A stretch of DNA of 64,000 nt from positions 1 to 64,000 of the forward strand of contig NZ_FULE01000025.1 in NCBI RefSeq assembly GCF_900163965.1, given 5' to 3'. Made by a program: the position numbers and the translations under genes. The DNA comes from Vibrio ruber DSM 16370. GTDB taxonomy: Bacteria; Pseudomonadota; Gammaproteobacteria; Enterobacterales; Vibrionaceae. The notes under the pieces are model-generated. The model searched no databases and was not told the origin of the DNA. It saw nothing but the letters and a program-made list of their open reading frames with translations. Shown piece after piece: positions 33,315 to 43,820 of the stretch; the first letter of the stretch is position 1; each line of letters starts with the position of its first letter.

Positions 33315-33764
33315 TTATTCAGATAATAGTCGATTTAAATCTTCTTTCAGTGAGCTCATTTTCTGACTCGCTTTTTCAGTTTTAGACGCTTCGCTGAGTA
33401 AATATTCAATCGCTTCAGATAAGGTGCATCCTAATTCATTCGCACGAAAAGCCAGTTTTTCCCAGACGCGATAATCCAAATCAATTGATTTTTTCCGGGT
33501 GTGTATCTGTTCAGCATTATAGTGTCTTTTCCGTTTGGCCCGGATCGCCTGTTTCAGCTTGTTATCCAGTTCAGGTGACATATGTTGCTCGATCCATTCC
33601 AAAACATGGATAGGCTCATGTTCAATCTGACTCAGCAATGCAATGGCATGATCAATCTCACTGTTATCGATATAACGAGTAATCTGAACCCCCTCTTTAT
33701 ATCGGTGCATGAGATATTGCCATTTCCATCCACATTCCAGATTTTCAAGTTGCTGGTATTTCAT
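33315..33764 (-). CDS. matP: Macrodomain Ter protein MatP
   Basis: The 149-aa DNA-binding protein organises the Ter region and delays its segregation. It has an N-terminal four-helix part starting MKYQQLENLECGWKWQYLMHRYKEGV. A ribbon-helix-helix domain (about 100-130, KKSIDLDYRVWEKLAFRANELG) reads matS, and a C-terminal coiled coil follows. It is close to E. coli MatP in length and sequence. It is divergent from lonH, as ycbG/ycbZ are in E. coli. Four perfect matS sites occur in this window, and a one-mismatch copy lies in its own promoter region. Confidence 0.96.
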   Translation of the reverse strand: MKYQQLENLECGWKWQYLMHRYKEGVQITRYIDNSEIDHAIALLSQIEHEPIHVLEWIEQHMSPELDNKLKQAIRAKRKRHYNAEQIHTRKKSIDLDYRVWEKLAFRANELGCTLSEAIEYLLSEASKTEKASQKMSSLKEDLNRLLSE

Positions 33765-33806
33765 TTGGGATAACCTATTGTCTAATGCAGAATAAGTTTA
33801 GATGCA

Positions 33807-33819
33807 GTGACAGCGTAAC
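33807..33819. promoter_or_regulatory. Near-match matS in the matP-lonH intergenic region
   Basis: GTGACAGCGTAAC differs from the matS pattern at one position. It lies 43 bp upstream of matP, so a weak autoregulatory contact is possible, but one mismatch makes this uncertain. Confidence 0.35.
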
Positions 33820-33929
33820 CCATCATATGAATATCTGCAAATAGATCATTGATCAATGAGACTTGAATCTGTTTTCCAGATGACTTTTTCTATATAATCT
33901 TTCATCTTTTAATTCATATCGAATATGCA

Positions 33930-35618
33930 ATGACAAATGATATATGGCGCTTTGTAACGCCTCAGTTTGACGACTACAGCACACAATTTGCACAATACCC
34001 ATCCATTCAACCTGCTGATTTTATGTCAACCCAGCCTCGACTCCAATCGACACTACGTCGCTTTACCGAGCTGACAGGACTGAGCCGCTTATTAATTATT
34101 CATGCACCGGACAATTCCGTTTATCGCCATATCATCCAGAATAGTCTCTCAGCCCTGCTGCCTGAAAATATACCGGTGATTACCAGTGAATCTCTGGAAA
34201 AAAGCCACCTGTTCACCACAATTAAAGCCGAAAACGGCCACCTTGTCAGCGAAGTTTCCGGTCTGCTCGATAAAGCTGACGGCGGGTATCTTATTATTTC
34301 ACCGAACTGGCTGATCAAAAATGCCGATAGCTGGCCGATTCTGAAAAGTGTTCTGTTTGGTGAAGAAGTCTCGGCACTGAACTGTGATAACAGATCGCCG
34401 CTCCAGTATGAATGGTCAAAACGTTACAATATTAAACTGATCATCTCCGGTGATCGCGAACAGCTGGCTACGGTCGATTATATTGATGACGATATCAGGA
34501 GCGGTTTATCTCTTTATACAGAGATTGAGCTGGAGATGAAAATTGAACCGGACAACCTGACTCACTACTTCGCTTATTTGAAATGGTTGCTACATACATA
34601 TCGTTACCCGGCACTGTCAGAAGATGCCGTCAAGCTATTGTTGACAGCCGGCGTCCGTCAGACAGAGGATCAACAATACATTCCTCTGTGTTTATTCTGG
34701 CACCGTACTTTGCTGGAAGAAGCAACAATTGAAGCTGGCAATAGTACCATTGAGCCAGCTCATATTCAGGCTGCGCTGGATAAACGCTATTATCGCGAAA
34801 GTTACCTGCCGGAACGAGCCCTGAGTGATATTCTCAATGGTCAGGTCTTAATCGAGACACAGGGAAAACAAGTCGGTCAGGTGAATGGTTTAACCGTGAT
34901 TGATATTGCGGGACATCCTGTCTCTTACGGAGAGCCGGCTCGAATTTCATGTGTTGTGCACTTTGGTGACGGGGATATCAGTGATGTCGAGCGTAAAGTT
35001 GAGTTAGGTGGTAACCTTCACGCCAAAGGCATGATGATTATGCAGGCATTTGTCAGCAGCGCGCTGGAACTCAATGCACCGCTGCCCTATTCTGCATCGG
35101 TTGTATTTGAGCAATCATACAGTGAAGTTGATGGCGACAGTGCATCTTTGGCTGAAGTCTGTTCACTGGTGAGTGCACTATCAAATATCGCCATTGATCA
35201 ACAGATTGCGGTCACTGGCGCAGTCGATCAATTTGGCCGGGTTCAGGCGGTCGGTGGTTTAAACGAGAAAATAGAAGGGTTTTACCATGTTTGTTGTCAC
35301 CAAGGCTTAACCGGCAAACAAGGTGTCATTCTCCCTAAAACCAATTTAAGTAATTTAGCTCTTCACCATACACTGGTGAGTAGTATACAAGCAGGAGAGT
35401 TTCATATCTGGCCTGTTTCAACTGTTGATGAAGCGATTCCTATCCTGATGGGAAAACCCTTTCGTCGAAAACACACTAACGCTGTCCCGAACAAAGATAG
35501 CGGCTTTGAAAAAAATAGTGTTCTTGAAAAAATAGCGGAAAGAATTGAATTATTCGAGCGTGAAGAAAATCCAGAAACTTTGTGGAAAAAACTCAAAAAT
35601 AGACTGAATTTTTACTGA
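33930..35618 (+). CDS. lonH: Lon-like protease LonH (YcbZ family)
   Basis: The 562-aa protein has an N-terminal degenerate AAA-like region without a usable Walker A motif. The C-terminal Lon-type protease domain (about 330-510) has the Ser/Lys dyad: Ser404 in VDGDSASLAEV and Lys447 in VGGLNEKIEGF. E. coli YcbZ holds the same place between matP and fabA. The natural substrate is not known; in E. coli it has been linked to ribosome-related phenotypes. Lack of an ATPase motif suggests ATP-independent action or loss of unfolding. It precedes fabA by 65 bp on the same strand. Confidence 0.9.
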   Translation: MTNDIWRFVTPQFDDYSTQFAQYPSIQPADFMSTQPRLQSTLRRFTELTGLSRLLIIHAPDNSVYRHIIQNSLSALLPENIPVITSESLEKSHLFTTIKAENGHLVSEVSGLLDKADGGYLIISPNWLIKNADSWPILKSVLFGEEVSALNCDNRSPLQYEWSKRYNIKLIISGDREQLATVDYIDDDIRSGLSLYTEIELEMKIEPDNLTHYFAYLKWLLHTYRYPALSEDAVKLLLTAGVRQTEDQQYIPLCLFWHRTLLEEATIEAGNSTIEPAHIQAALDKRYYRESYLPERALSDILNGQVLIETQGKQVGQVNGLTVIDIAGHPVSYGEPARISCVVHFGDGDISDVERKVELGGNLHAKGMMIMQAFVSSALELNAPLPYSASVVFEQSYSEVDGDSASLAEVCSLVSALSNIAIDQQIAVTGAVDQFGRVQAVGGLNEKIEGFYHVCCHQGLTGKQGVILPKTNLSNLALHHTLVSSIQAGEFHIWPVSTVDEAIPILMGKPFRRKHTNAVPNKDSGFEKNSVLEKIAERIELFEREENPETLWKKLKNRLNFY

Positions 35619-35683
35619 TCGGAGTTGTTTCACATACACCGCTTCACTAACATGCTCGCTGTTAATATTTGGAGTAATAAATA

Positions 35684-36202
35684 ATGCAAAATAAACGTGA
35701 ATCTTATAATCGTGACGACCTTCTGGCATCAAGCAGAGGTGAACTCTTTGGGCCAGGATATCCACAATTACCAGCTCCCAATATGTTGATGATGGATCGT
35801 GTCACCAAGATGTCAGAAACGGAAGGTGAATTTGGTAAAGGTTTGATTCTGGCTGAGCTTGATATTACTCCTGATCTATGGTTTTTTGACTGCCACTTCC
35901 CTGGTGACCCCGTTATGCCGGGATGTCTCGGACTGGATGCAATGTGGCAATTGGTCGGCTTCTTCCTCGGCTGGGTCGGCGGCAAAGGTAAAGGCAGAGC
36001 TTTAGGTGTCGGTGAAGTGAAATTTACCGGTCAAATTCTGCCAACTGCTAAAAGAGTTACTTACGAAATTAACATGAAACGTGTCGTCAACCGCAAACTG
36101 GTCATGGGTGTTGCAGATGGCCGGGTTTTGGTGGACGGTAAAGAAATTTATGTCGCTAAAGATTTGAAAGTTGGTTTGTTCCAAGACACGTCAACCTTCT
36201 GA
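35684..36202 (+). CDS. fabA: 3-hydroxydecanoyl-ACP dehydratase/isomerase FabA
   Basis: The 172-aa hot-dog-fold enzyme introduces the cis double bond in unsaturated fatty acid synthesis. The catalytic His71 lies in [20 protein letters not shown], with the Asp of GLDAMWQ. A typical GGAG site precedes the ATG. Order lonH-fabA-rmf equals that of E. coli. It is followed by a strong terminator. Identification is certain. Confidence 0.97.
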   Translation: MQNKRESYNRDDLLASSRGELFGPGYPQLPAPNMLMMDRVTKMSETEGEFGKGLILAELDITPDLWFFDCHFPGDPVMPGCLGLDAMWQLVGFFLGWVGGKGKGRALGVGEVKFTGQILPTAKRVTYEINMKRVVNRKLVMGVADGRVLVDGKEIYVAKDLKVGLFQDTSTF

Positions 36203-36218
36203 TAGCACCATAATATAA

Positions 36219-36243
36219 GCGATCCTTAAATGGGTCGTTTTTT
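36219..36243 (+). terminator. Terminator after fabA
   Basis: CGATCC (36220-36225) pairs with GGGTCG (36232-36237, one G-T pair) and is followed by six T residues. Confidence 0.82.
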
Positions 36244-36287
36244 ACTAATACAAAAAATTAGTTATAGTGCACTAGAACAAGATAATA

Positions 36288-36309
36288 AAGCCCCTGTCTA
36301 TAGGGGCTA
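36288..36309 (-). terminator. Probable terminator after rmf
   Basis: AGCCCCT (36289-36295) pairs with AGGGGCT (36302-36308). On the minus strand a partial U-run (TTTATTAT) follows. Confidence 0.65.
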
Positions 36310-36335
36310 TTTCTCAGTGTATGTGGAATGTTTCG

Positions 36336-36509
36336 TTATTTATAGAGACCCGAATTCTTATCATCTCTGGCTTCGCGCCAACCGCCCATCCAATAGGAGC
36401 GAACATCCATCTGTTGGTAAGGGCACTCTTCAGCAGAGCGACCATTTAACCCTGCTTTGTACCCTTGAGACTGTGCTCTTCCCAGACGATCTCGCTTTTG
36501 TCTCTTCAT
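36336..36509 (-). CDS. rmf: Ribosome modulation factor Rmf
   Basis: The 57-aa basic protein pairs 70S ribosomes into inactive 100S dimers in stationary phase. It starts MKRQKRDRLGRAQSQGY and holds the family core GRSAEECPYQ and SYWMGGWREAR. The ATG at 36509 is the family start; an upstream ATG at 36527 adds six residues that homologues lack. It is convergent with fabA, as in related genomes. Expression is expected to follow growth rate and ppGpp. Confidence 0.95.
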   Translation of the reverse strand: MKRQKRDRLGRAQSQGYKAGLNGRSAEECPYQQMDVRSYWMGGWREARDDKNSGLYK

Positions 36510-36681
36510 AGTAAAGTCCTCATACATTAACGATTCATTAACTGATAACTGTTACAGCGATGTGGCTTTTTTATGACCACATCTCTAAGAATCGCTCAAT
36601 TAAGAATCAGACTCAAGCATAAAAAGAGGCCAGAAAGCGTGCAAATCCAAATCTGTGACCTATTCCGATTATTGACAAAAC

Positions 36682-38385
36682 TCACCATTTTCGACGGAAC
36701 AAAAGCAGTGTCAGTAGTGTCAAACCTGCGCTACCCAAAGCACCACCACTGCGCTTAGCTGCGTTTGATTCCAGTCCTCTGGGGCTGATATCACTACTGG
36801 TTGCGTTTTCGATCGGGATCAACTTCACCGCAACGGTTGTCTCTGTCTGTCCGCCATTACCACATGTTGCATTGTGAGCCGTTGAATCGTATCCGCCACT
36901 ACATTTAATCGCAGTTGCAGCAATCACACCCGCATCGTTGATATCGGATGCGTTGAGAATGCGATACTGGTTATTATTGGCAGAGAAATTACCACCATTG
37001 GTCAAATCATCCAGTAACCAAGCCCGGTTGGCAAAGATGCCCATTCGTGTGGCGTTACTACCGGCTGTATTATACGGATAGATAAAAGCACGTTTTCTGC
37101 GCGGCTTACCACTACTTTCACGGTTGGATTCTGTATCGACCTGACCAACAATTTCGTTAAAATTATTGATCGCATTGGCATGGCCGCCCGCACCGGAAAA
37201 CGAAATATTATCCGAGATAAACTGCGCTGACGGAGATGCAGCACTGACATCCGGCACAACAAAAAACCGATTGGCGGCCGCACCACCCGATGGCCGGCTT
37301 CCCGCCCGTTTCGCTTCACCTATTGCAACCAGATTATCATTCACGGCAGTCAAAACAGTATTGCTATAGATACGATCACTGCCTGACTTGGTCTTCGCGT
37401 TATTAATCTCAGTCGGAGTCCAGTTTGATGCTGTTGCATAATCACTGCTAGCGACTTTAAAGACCGTTGCATTCATAAAATTATTGTCCCTGTCATAAGT
37501 ATTGTAACCAACCCCGTAGATGGTTCCGCTCTTAACGACAAAATCACGTATACTACCCTGAGCCAGACGTTGATCTTTCTCCTGACTGACACCAGAGCCC
37601 CAACCAATTTTAACCACTACACCATCACTGCCCCAAATCGCGGCATTAGAGCTGTAATAGTTACCAAAAGTATTGGTCCGATTATCAGATACACTACCGA
37701 CCGTGAAAGTACCGTCCGTTTTCCAGGCCCGGGATTTATCAAATCCATTCTTTATAGGTTTTAAAGATGCTGGAACTTGGGCTTCAACAGTCTGACGATT
37801 ATCCCCAGTCGAGCTTCGAATACCAACAGGCTTTGAATCTGTTGTCAGGCTATTAATTACTATATTAAAATTAATACCATCTACAATAGAAGGACTACCT
37901 TCAACGAACGCCATCGCGTTAACAGTGATATCCCCGCTCAACTCACGTTGCCACTCCGCCCAATGGACTTCACCCCAGGCATCACAAGTTGAGTAGAGTA
38001 ACTCACTCGCACAATAATTCTTCATATCGTTTTCGGTCTGAGCATAAGAGAACGCGTTATCCATCCCGAATGGTGCTTCCTCCCGGTAACTCATCCCGTC
38101 AACCGCCTGACCGGCCATGGTTTTCTGAATCCGCGTTTCTCCGGCGAGCGTAAAGTCAGAACAAGCCGTCCCGCCGATTGAGCTGGCGAGAAAACAACTA
38201 TTGAAGTTGGTGGCTGAACTACTATCATCCGTCGAGGGTTGAATCGCGACACCAAAGGCACTTTGAAAACTCCCTGAAGAAACGGGAGGCGTCACTTCAA
38301 CCACTTGATAAAGGGCTGCGTGCGCCTGTGTGGCTGCAAATACAGAAAAGGCTAAGAGCGATATATTTGTCTTGATTGGTGTCAT
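36682..38385 (-). CDS. DUF3466 family exported protein with GlyGly-CTERM anchor
   Basis: The 567-aa protein has a signal peptide (cleavage after AHA, about residue 23). A long Thr/Ser/Asn-rich body follows, with repeated strand patterns and several Cys residues. The C-terminus is SGG, then a hydrophobic helix (LGSAGLTLLTLLLF), then RRKW, the layout of GlyGly-CTERM signals cut by rhombosortase. It should therefore be cut and attached or released at the outer surface. The start codon shares a base with the uup stop (TAATG), so translation is coupled. The same pair uup-DUF3466 is found in other vibrios as I recall. Its function is unknown. Confidence 0.8.
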   Translation of the reverse strand: MTPIKTNISLLAFSVFAATQAHAALYQVVEVTPPVSSGSFQSAFGVAIQPSTDDSSSATNFNSCFLASSIGGTACSDFTLAGETRIQKTMAGQAVDGMSYREEAPFGMDNAFSYAQTENDMKNYCASELLYSTCDAWGEVHWAEWQRELSGDITVNAMAFVEGSPSIVDGINFNIVINSLTTDSKPVGIRSSTGDNRQTVEAQVPASLKPIKNGFDKSRAWKTDGTFTVGSVSDNRTNTFGNYYSSNAAIWGSDGVVVKIGWGSGVSQEKDQRLAQGSIRDFVVKSGTIYGVGYNTYDRDNNFMNATVFKVASSDYATASNWTPTEINNAKTKSGSDRIYSNTVLTAVNDNLVAIGEAKRAGSRPSGGAAANRFFVVPDVSAASPSAQFISDNISFSGAGGHANAINNFNEIVGQVDTESNRESSGKPRRKRAFIYPYNTAGSNATRMGIFANRAWLLDDLTNGGNFSANNNQYRILNASDINDAGVIAATAIKCSGGYDSTAHNATCGNGGQTETTVAVKLIPIENATSSDISPRGLESNAAKRSGGALGSAGLTLLTLLLFRRKW

Positions 38386-40334
38386 TATGATTTACTGTCC
38401 TGTTGTAATGCTTCAAGCTCTTCCCAGCGGTTAAATGCCTGCTCAAGCTCTGCTTCTGCTGCATCTAATCGTTCTAAAATGGGTTGAGTCTGTTCCACAC
38501 CCTGCGAAAAAAAGTCAGCATCGTTGACTTGTGCCTGAAGTGTCGCGATCTCTTGTTCCAAAGCTTCAAGCTGTTCCGGAAGCGACTCAAGTTCACGTTG
38601 CTGCTTATAAGATAACTTTTTACCTTTACTGACCTTCGCAGGTGGGTTGTTTGTTGCTGAAGACTCCGAGGTTTGTGCCGGCGGTAAATCCGACGGTGAC
38701 GCCTGGCGCTTCATCTCTTCATTTCTTGCGGCCAATACTTGTTTGCGCTGTTGCTGCGCATCGTGATATCCGCCGACAAATTCTTCAATCCGGCCATTGC
38801 CTTCAAAAATCCAGCTGGTCATCACCGTATTATCTACAAAATGACGATCATGGCTGACCAGAAGTAATGTACCCTGATAATTGGCAAGTAAATCTTCCAA
38901 AAGTTCCAATGTCTCGATATCTAAATCGTTCGTTGGTTCATCCAACACCAAAAGGTTATTCGGACGCAGGAAGATTCGGGCTAACAATAATCGGTTTTTT
39001 TCTCCGCCAGATAACGCTTTTACCGGGGTTCTTGCCCGCTTCGGAGAAAATAGAAAATCTTGCAAATAGCTTAAAGCATGGCGCTGACGCCCACCGACCA
39101 TGACTTCCTGCTTACCGTCAGCCAGATTATCAATCACTGTCTTTTCAGGATCCAATTTCTCCCGATACTGGTCAAAATAGGCAACTTCCAGTTTTGTCCC
39201 ACAATGTAAGCGGCCATGAGTCGGTTGAATTTGCCCTAATAACAATTTTAACAGGGTACTTTTACCGCAACCGTTTGGCCCGATCAAGGCAATTCGGTCT
39301 CCCCGCATAACATTAAAGCTAAAATTATCAATAATGCAGCGCCCGTCAATCTCATACGAAAGATTTTCAGCCTCAAAAACAATCTTCCCAGAGCGAACCG
39401 TATCATCAAGTTGCAGGTTGACTTTACCTTGAACATCACGACGCTCAGTGCGCTCTTGGCGAAGTTTCTTTAATGCCCTTACCCGCCCTTCATTGCGGGT
39501 TCTACGGGCTTTAATCCCCTGACGAATCCAAACTTCTTCCTGAGCCAATTTCTTATCAAATTCAGCATTTTGTAATTCTTCAACCCGTAACAACTCTTCT
39601 TTTTCAGTCAGATATTGTTCATAACTGGCGGTGAATGAAGCCAGTTGTCCGCGATCTAAATCGACAATCCGAGTAGCCATTGACTGGATAAAGCTGCGGT
39701 CATGCGAAATAAAGATAATTGACCCTTTAAAATCTTTGAGAAAACTTTCCAGCCATTCAATCGTCGTTACATCCAAATGGTTTGTCGGCTCATCAAGCAA
39801 CAACACATCCGGATCACAGACCAATGCTCGTGCCAGTGCAGCCTTACGCTGCCATCCGCCAGACAAATCAGTCAGTAAGGTATGTTCATCAAGATTTAAC
39901 GAGGCGAGGACATTCTTAATCCGTTCATCAAAACGCCATCCGCCATTGTGATCCAGTTGTTCCTGCACTTGTGCGAGCCGTGCAATATTTTTCTCGCTCG
40001 GATCATGTTCCACCAACGTCAGTAACTCTTGATAGCGTTGGAGCTGCTTACCAACCTCAGCAAGACCGTCAGCAACATACTCAAATACAGTCCCTTCCTG
40101 ATTTCTGGGCGGATCTTGCTCCAGACGGGAAACCACAACGTCCTGCGTCACCGTCATCTTTCCATCATCCAGATGAATCTCCCCGCAGAGAACTTTCATC
40201 AGGGTTGATTTCCCCGCACCATTTCTGCCCACCAGACAGACTCGCTCGTTTTCTTGCAAAGAAAAATCAATATGATCGAGCAACGGATGATCACCAAATG
40301 CCAGATATCCGTTATGAATGCTTATTAATGCCAT
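38385..40334 (-). CDS. uup: ABC-F ATPase Uup
   Basis: The 649-aa soluble ABC-F protein has two nucleotide-binding domains: Walker A GRNGAGKST and GPNGCGKST, signatures LSGGWQRKA and LSGGEKNRL, and Walker B LLLDEP and LVLDEP. A linker between them is typical of ribosome-acting ABC-F proteins. A C-terminal coiled coil (about 560-645) binds DNA in E. coli Uup. It is linked to ribosome function and to precise excision of transposons. It has no membrane part. A matS site lies 81 bp upstream of its start. The family call is sure. Confidence 0.94.
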   Translation of the reverse strand: MALISIHNGYLAFGDHPLLDHIDFSLQENERVCLVGRNGAGKSTLMKVLCGEIHLDDGKMTVTQDVVVSRLEQDPPRNQEGTVFEYVADGLAEVGKQLQRYQELLTLVEHDPSEKNIARLAQVQEQLDHNGGWRFDERIKNVLASLNLDEHTLLTDLSGGWQRKAALARALVCDPDVLLLDEPTNHLDVTTIEWLESFLKDFKGSIIFISHDRSFIQSMATRIVDLDRGQLASFTASYEQYLTEKEELLRVEELQNAEFDKKLAQEEVWIRQGIKARRTRNEGRVRALKKLRQERTERRDVQGKVNLQLDDTVRSGKIVFEAENLSYEIDGRCIIDNFSFNVMRGDRIALIGPNGCGKSTLLKLLLGQIQPTHGRLHCGTKLEVAYFDQYREKLDPEKTVIDNLADGKQEVMVGGRQRHALSYLQDFLFSPKRARTPVKALSGGEKNRLLLARIFLRPNNLLVLDEPTNDLDIETLELLEDLLANYQGTLLLVSHDRHFVDNTVMTSWIFEGNGRIEEFVGGYHDAQQQRKQVLAARNEEMKRQASPSDLPPAQTSESSATNNPPAKVSKGKKLSYKQQRELESLPEQLEALEQEIATLQAQVNDADFFSQGVEQTQPILERLDAAEAELEQAFNRWEELEALQQDSKS

Positions 40335-40415
40335 ATGCTGCTAACCAAATCTTGAATGCTGTGAATATAAACGGCTACTTTCATACTAATCTCTAAGAAA
40401 TCCGAGCGCCACCAA

Positions 40416-40428
40416 GTGACAGCGTCAC
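40416..40428. promoter_or_regulatory. matS site in the uup-rlmKL intergenic region
   Basis: GTGACAGCGTCAC is a perfect match to GTGAC-RNY-GTCAC. Confidence 0.85.
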
Positions 40429-40555
40429 TCAAGTTAAACTTGTATTATTTTCAGTCGTAGCCATTCATTGACAAAGCAGGCTGACTTTCGGTCAGTCTGC
40501 TCAACGAAGTAAATTACTGAACTGTATGCTATCGGGAAATGAAGCAATATATCAA

Positions 40556-42685
40556 TTATTCCGAATCAGCTTCGCAATGACGAATGATCCAACAGTTATG
40601 GATCTGCTGATGCCGTTTAAAATCTAAAGGCAGTGTTTGTGATGAGATATTCTCTGCAGAGAGCTGCAATGCACTCATCCCTTCCATATCCATCTTAAAC
40701 TGCCGCTTATTATTGGAGAACACGATTACACCATCCTGACGCAGAATACGCTTCAGATGTTGCATTAAATGGATGTGATCCCGCTGGACATCAAATGTCC
40801 CTGCCATACGTTTCGAATTCGAGAATGTCGGGGGATCAATAAAAATTAAATCATACTGGCCTTTGGCTTGTTCAAGCCATTGCAGACAATCGGCTTGCTC
40901 GTAGCGATGTTGCCGCCCTATCTGCTTATTCAGAGCCATATTATCTTTCGCCCACTCCAGATAGGTTTTCGACATATCAACCGTTGTGGTTGATTTTGCC
41001 CCGCCTAAAGCTGCATGAACCGTTGCTGTCCCGGTATAAGCGAACAAATTAAGAAAATCACGCCCTTTTGCCATTTCTCCCAGACGCCGGCGCGTTAAGC
41101 GGTGATCGAGAAACAGCCCTGTATCGAGATAATCATATAAATTGACAATAAACTGAACACCATATTCCTGTACTTGTGAAGTTTTGGCTTTGGTGGACAT
41201 TTTCTGATACTGCGTATGTCCTTTCTGTTTTTCCCGCACTTTCAGGACAATATGATTCGCATCGACATCCATTACCTGCGTTGTAGCCCGGATCATATCG
41301 GTCAGACGTCGTTTGGCCTTCTCCGGTGCAATCGATTTTGGTGCCGCATACTCCTGTATGACAACATGGTCACCATACACATCAATCGCAGCATTATAGT
41401 CCGGAAGGTCGGCATCATAGACGCGATAGCAATCAAGTTGTTCTCGCTTCGCCCATACTGAGATTTTTGCAATATTCTTGCGTAAACGATTAGCAAAATC
41501 GGCAGCAACTTCCTGAGTTGCCGACTGCCGCTGGGACTCATCCCGCTCAGCAATAGAATAAAATTTTAAGTGACAAGGTAACGAACCATTTCTCATTTTG
41601 AATTGTTTATCAGCCCGCATCCGCAGACAGCTTAATAACTCATCAGAACTGGAAAGAAACATCGCCTTGCATCCGCCAAACTCAGATTTCAGTTGCGCAC
41701 CTAGCGAAGCATACAATGCAATCAGACTTGGCTCCGTCCCTAACCGCTCACCGTAAGGTGGATTAGAAATAATTAAACCCGTCTGAAAAGATGCCGGACA
41801 CTGTAACTTTGTAGCATCCATTGACTGAAACTCGATCAGATCACGAACACCGGCACGACGCGCGTTTTCTTTTGCCAAATTCAGCATCTTCTCATCATAG
41901 TCATAACCATAAATCGGCACAGAAACTTGTTTGATTCCCTTTTTCGACTGAACAGTGGCTTGTGTTTTAACTTGTGTCCAAATCTCCGGCTCATAATCAG
42001 GCAGAGACTGAAATCCCCAGTGAGATCGTTTGATACCAGGGGCGATCCCTGCGGCGATCATCGCAGCTTCAATCACGATCGTACCGGATCCACACATCGG
42101 ATCCAGCAGCGCAACATCACCCTGCCAACCACTGCGCATAATCATTGCAGCGGCAAGGGTTTCTCTCAACGGTGCAGCGCCGGCTTCGGTTCGGTAGCCT
42201 CTGATATGCAGACTTCCGCCAACCATATCGATCCCCATGATTGCTTTTTCTTTATTAAGCCGTACATGCACCCGAAGATCCGGACGATCTTTACTGATCA
42301 TTGGTCGAGGTAAGTTTCCTTTCGTAAAATGATCAACGATCGCATCTTTTACTTTCACAGCGCCGTACTGACTATTGCGGATCGATTGATTGGTACCGTT
42401 AAAGTCAACAATCAACGTTCCCGATGGCTGTAAGTAATCACTCCACCGGATGGCTGATGCTGAGAGATAAAGATCCATATCATCCTGACACGAAAATTCG
42501 GAAAGAATTCGGATAAAACGTGAAGCAATTCTGCTCCAAAGACAACAACGATAAATAAGTTCATTGCTGGCGCGGAACCGGACACCGGCCTGAACGACTT
42601 GGGTGTCACTGACACCTAAACGGTTCAACTCTTCTGCTAATAAATTCTCAAGTCCGATTGAAGTCGTGGCTAAATACTGATGCAT
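40556..42685 (-). CDS. rlmL: 23S rRNA methyltransferase RlmKL (m2G2445 / m7G2069)
   Basis: The 709-aa fused enzyme has an N-terminal THUMP domain (about 45-155). RlmL follows, with [15 protein letters not shown] and [10 protein letters not shown] (N-type NPPY, base N2 methylation of G2445). The C-terminal RlmK Rossmann domain has [19 protein letters not shown] and [11 protein letters not shown] (N7 methylation of G2069). Length equals the gammaproteobacterial fusion. It lies upstream of uup, as in E. coli (rlmKL-uup). A gene-free stretch of about 360 bp lies before it and probably holds its promoter. Confidence 0.96.
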   Translation of the reverse strand: MHQYLATTSIGLENLLAEELNRLGVSDTQVVQAGVRFRASNELIYRCCLWSRIASRFIRILSEFSCQDDMDLYLSASAIRWSDYLQPSGTLIVDFNGTNQSIRNSQYGAVKVKDAIVDHFTKGNLPRPMISKDRPDLRVHVRLNKEKAIMGIDMVGGSLHIRGYRTEAGAAPLRETLAAAMIMRSGWQGDVALLDPMCGSGTIVIEAAMIAAGIAPGIKRSHWGFQSLPDYEPEIWTQVKTQATVQSKKGIKQVSVPIYGYDYDEKMLNLAKENARRAGVRDLIEFQSMDATKLQCPASFQTGLIISNPPYGERLGTEPSLIALYASLGAQLKSEFGGCKAMFLSSSDELLSCLRMRADKQFKMRNGSLPCHLKFYSIAERDESQRQSATQEVAADFANRLRKNIAKISVWAKREQLDCYRVYDADLPDYNAAIDVYGDHVVIQEYAAPKSIAPEKAKRRLTDMIRATTQVMDVDANHIVLKVREKQKGHTQYQKMSTKAKTSQVQEYGVQFIVNLYDYLDTGLFLDHRLTRRRLGEMAKGRDFLNLFAYTGTATVHAALGGAKSTTTVDMSKTYLEWAKDNMALNKQIGRQHRYEQADCLQWLEQAKGQYDLIFIDPPTFSNSKRMAGTFDVQRDHIHLMQHLKRILRQDGVIVFSNNKRQFKMDMEGMSALQLSAENISSQTLPLDFKRHQQIHNCWIIRHCEADSE

Positions 42686-43041
42686 CGTTGGTCTTTATAC
42701 TCTGAAAATTGGTTCGCAATTATACCTGACATTCGACTATTTGGGTAAATCAAACCACGGAATTTTTCTTTTTCTACTCTGAAAATCTTCATTTTTCACT
42801 TCCTTATATATCAACACTTTCCCAGTAAGTGAGTATTTATTCACTTATAAATTGGTCTATACCAGAACCCTATTTACAATGTAAATTAATTACAAAAACA
42901 GACAAAAAGAGGAACTTCTATCTTAAAAAGGTCATCACTGTAGGGGTTATCATCACCGCATTGGTGATAAATTTATCGAAATTTATGGATGAATCTCACA
43001 GTTGAGATATCCAACTTCATGGAAGGGAGAGAATATCAGAC
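42686..43041. other. Intergenic region between rlmKL and zapC
   Basis: No gene is seen. It contains a 7-bp palindrome with 8-nt spacer (TAAGTGA at 42826, TCACTTA at 42841), which could be an operator, and a smaller hairpin near 42950. Promoters for rlmKL should lie here. Confidence 0.5.
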
Positions 43042-43066
43042 AAAAAAAATCGGCCTTTCAGCCGAT
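43042..43066 (-). terminator. Terminator after zapC
   Basis: ATCGGC (43049-43054) pairs with GCCGAT (43061-43066). Seven A residues to the left form the U-run on the minus strand. Confidence 0.85.
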
Positions 43067-43104
43067 GGGAAATAAAAAAAGGAACAAAATACGAATGGAA
43101 ATCA

Positions 43105-43641
43105 CTAGCCAACTAAGGCTACTGGTTGTGAACCTAGGTTCACGTACTCCATACGATCATGCATCACTTTGATAGCCTGACCATATGTGAGTTCTTTACC
43201 CGGAGCAAGTGTAAATGCTTCAAGTTCAATGCTGGCGCATAAACTGGCATATTCACCCACTTCCAGAACAATAAATCGGCCTGCGTTCATCCGGTTCTTC
43301 AGCTGGATAATGTCCCCGACATGTGGGACAGTTTCAGTATTCTGGATATCAAAGAACCAACTTTTCGGCTGAACCGGTTTATGAAATCTTTTCGCTGCAA
43401 CACAGTTTAGAATCAATTCCACTTTTCTTGGTTCCGACAAGTCCAGATACTCAACGCTCTCTCTAAACACTTGGTAATCACTGGCATCATCAACGGTGAA
43501 CTGACCAGAAGTAAAAGCGCAAGTAACAAGCAATTTTTTGGGTAAAAGGGTTTTAAAAACCATCTCATTTCCCAAATCGAGCATTAAGTAGCCTTCTCTG
43601 TCACAAAAATACCAGTTCCATTTGTCACTCGGTTTTAGCAT
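43105..43641 (-). CDS. zapC: Cell division protein ZapC
   Basis: The 178-aa cytoplasmic protein binds FtsZ and promotes bundling of its filaments. The N-terminus (KPSDKWNWYFCDREGYLMLDLGNEMVF) and the motif PKSWFF match ZapC (YcbW). The order rlmKL-zapC-pyrD is the same in E. coli. It has its own terminators on both sides and so is probably a single-gene unit. Confidence is good although ZapC diverges between genera. Confidence 0.9.
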   Translation of the reverse strand: MLKPSDKWNWYFCDREGYLMLDLGNEMVFKTLLPKKLLVTCAFTSGQFTVDDASDYQVFRESVEYLDLSEPRKVELILNCVAAKRFHKPVQPKSWFFDIQNTETVPHVGDIIQLKNRMNAGRFIVLEVGEYASLCASIELEAFTLAPGKELTYGQAIKVMHDRMEYVNLGSQPVALVG

Positions 43642-43734
43642 ATTACGACTCTTTTCATGCGGTTCATTTATGATACTCGTGCCCTGTCAGAGCAGGTTTA
43701 CCAACGTAATCAATACCATTCTAAAAGTGAAAAG

Positions 43735-43770
43735 AGAAAAAAAAAGAGGAAATGAAATCTCATTTCCTCT
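43735..43770 (-). terminator. Terminator after pyrD
   Basis: AGAGGAAATGA at 43745-43755 pairs perfectly with TCATTTCCTCT at 43760-43770. A long A-run to the left serves as U-run on the minus strand. Confidence 0.88.
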
Positions 43771-43820
43771 CGATAATTTCAGGCTAATTTGGTGCAAATC
43801 AGCTCAATATTGTCAAATCA

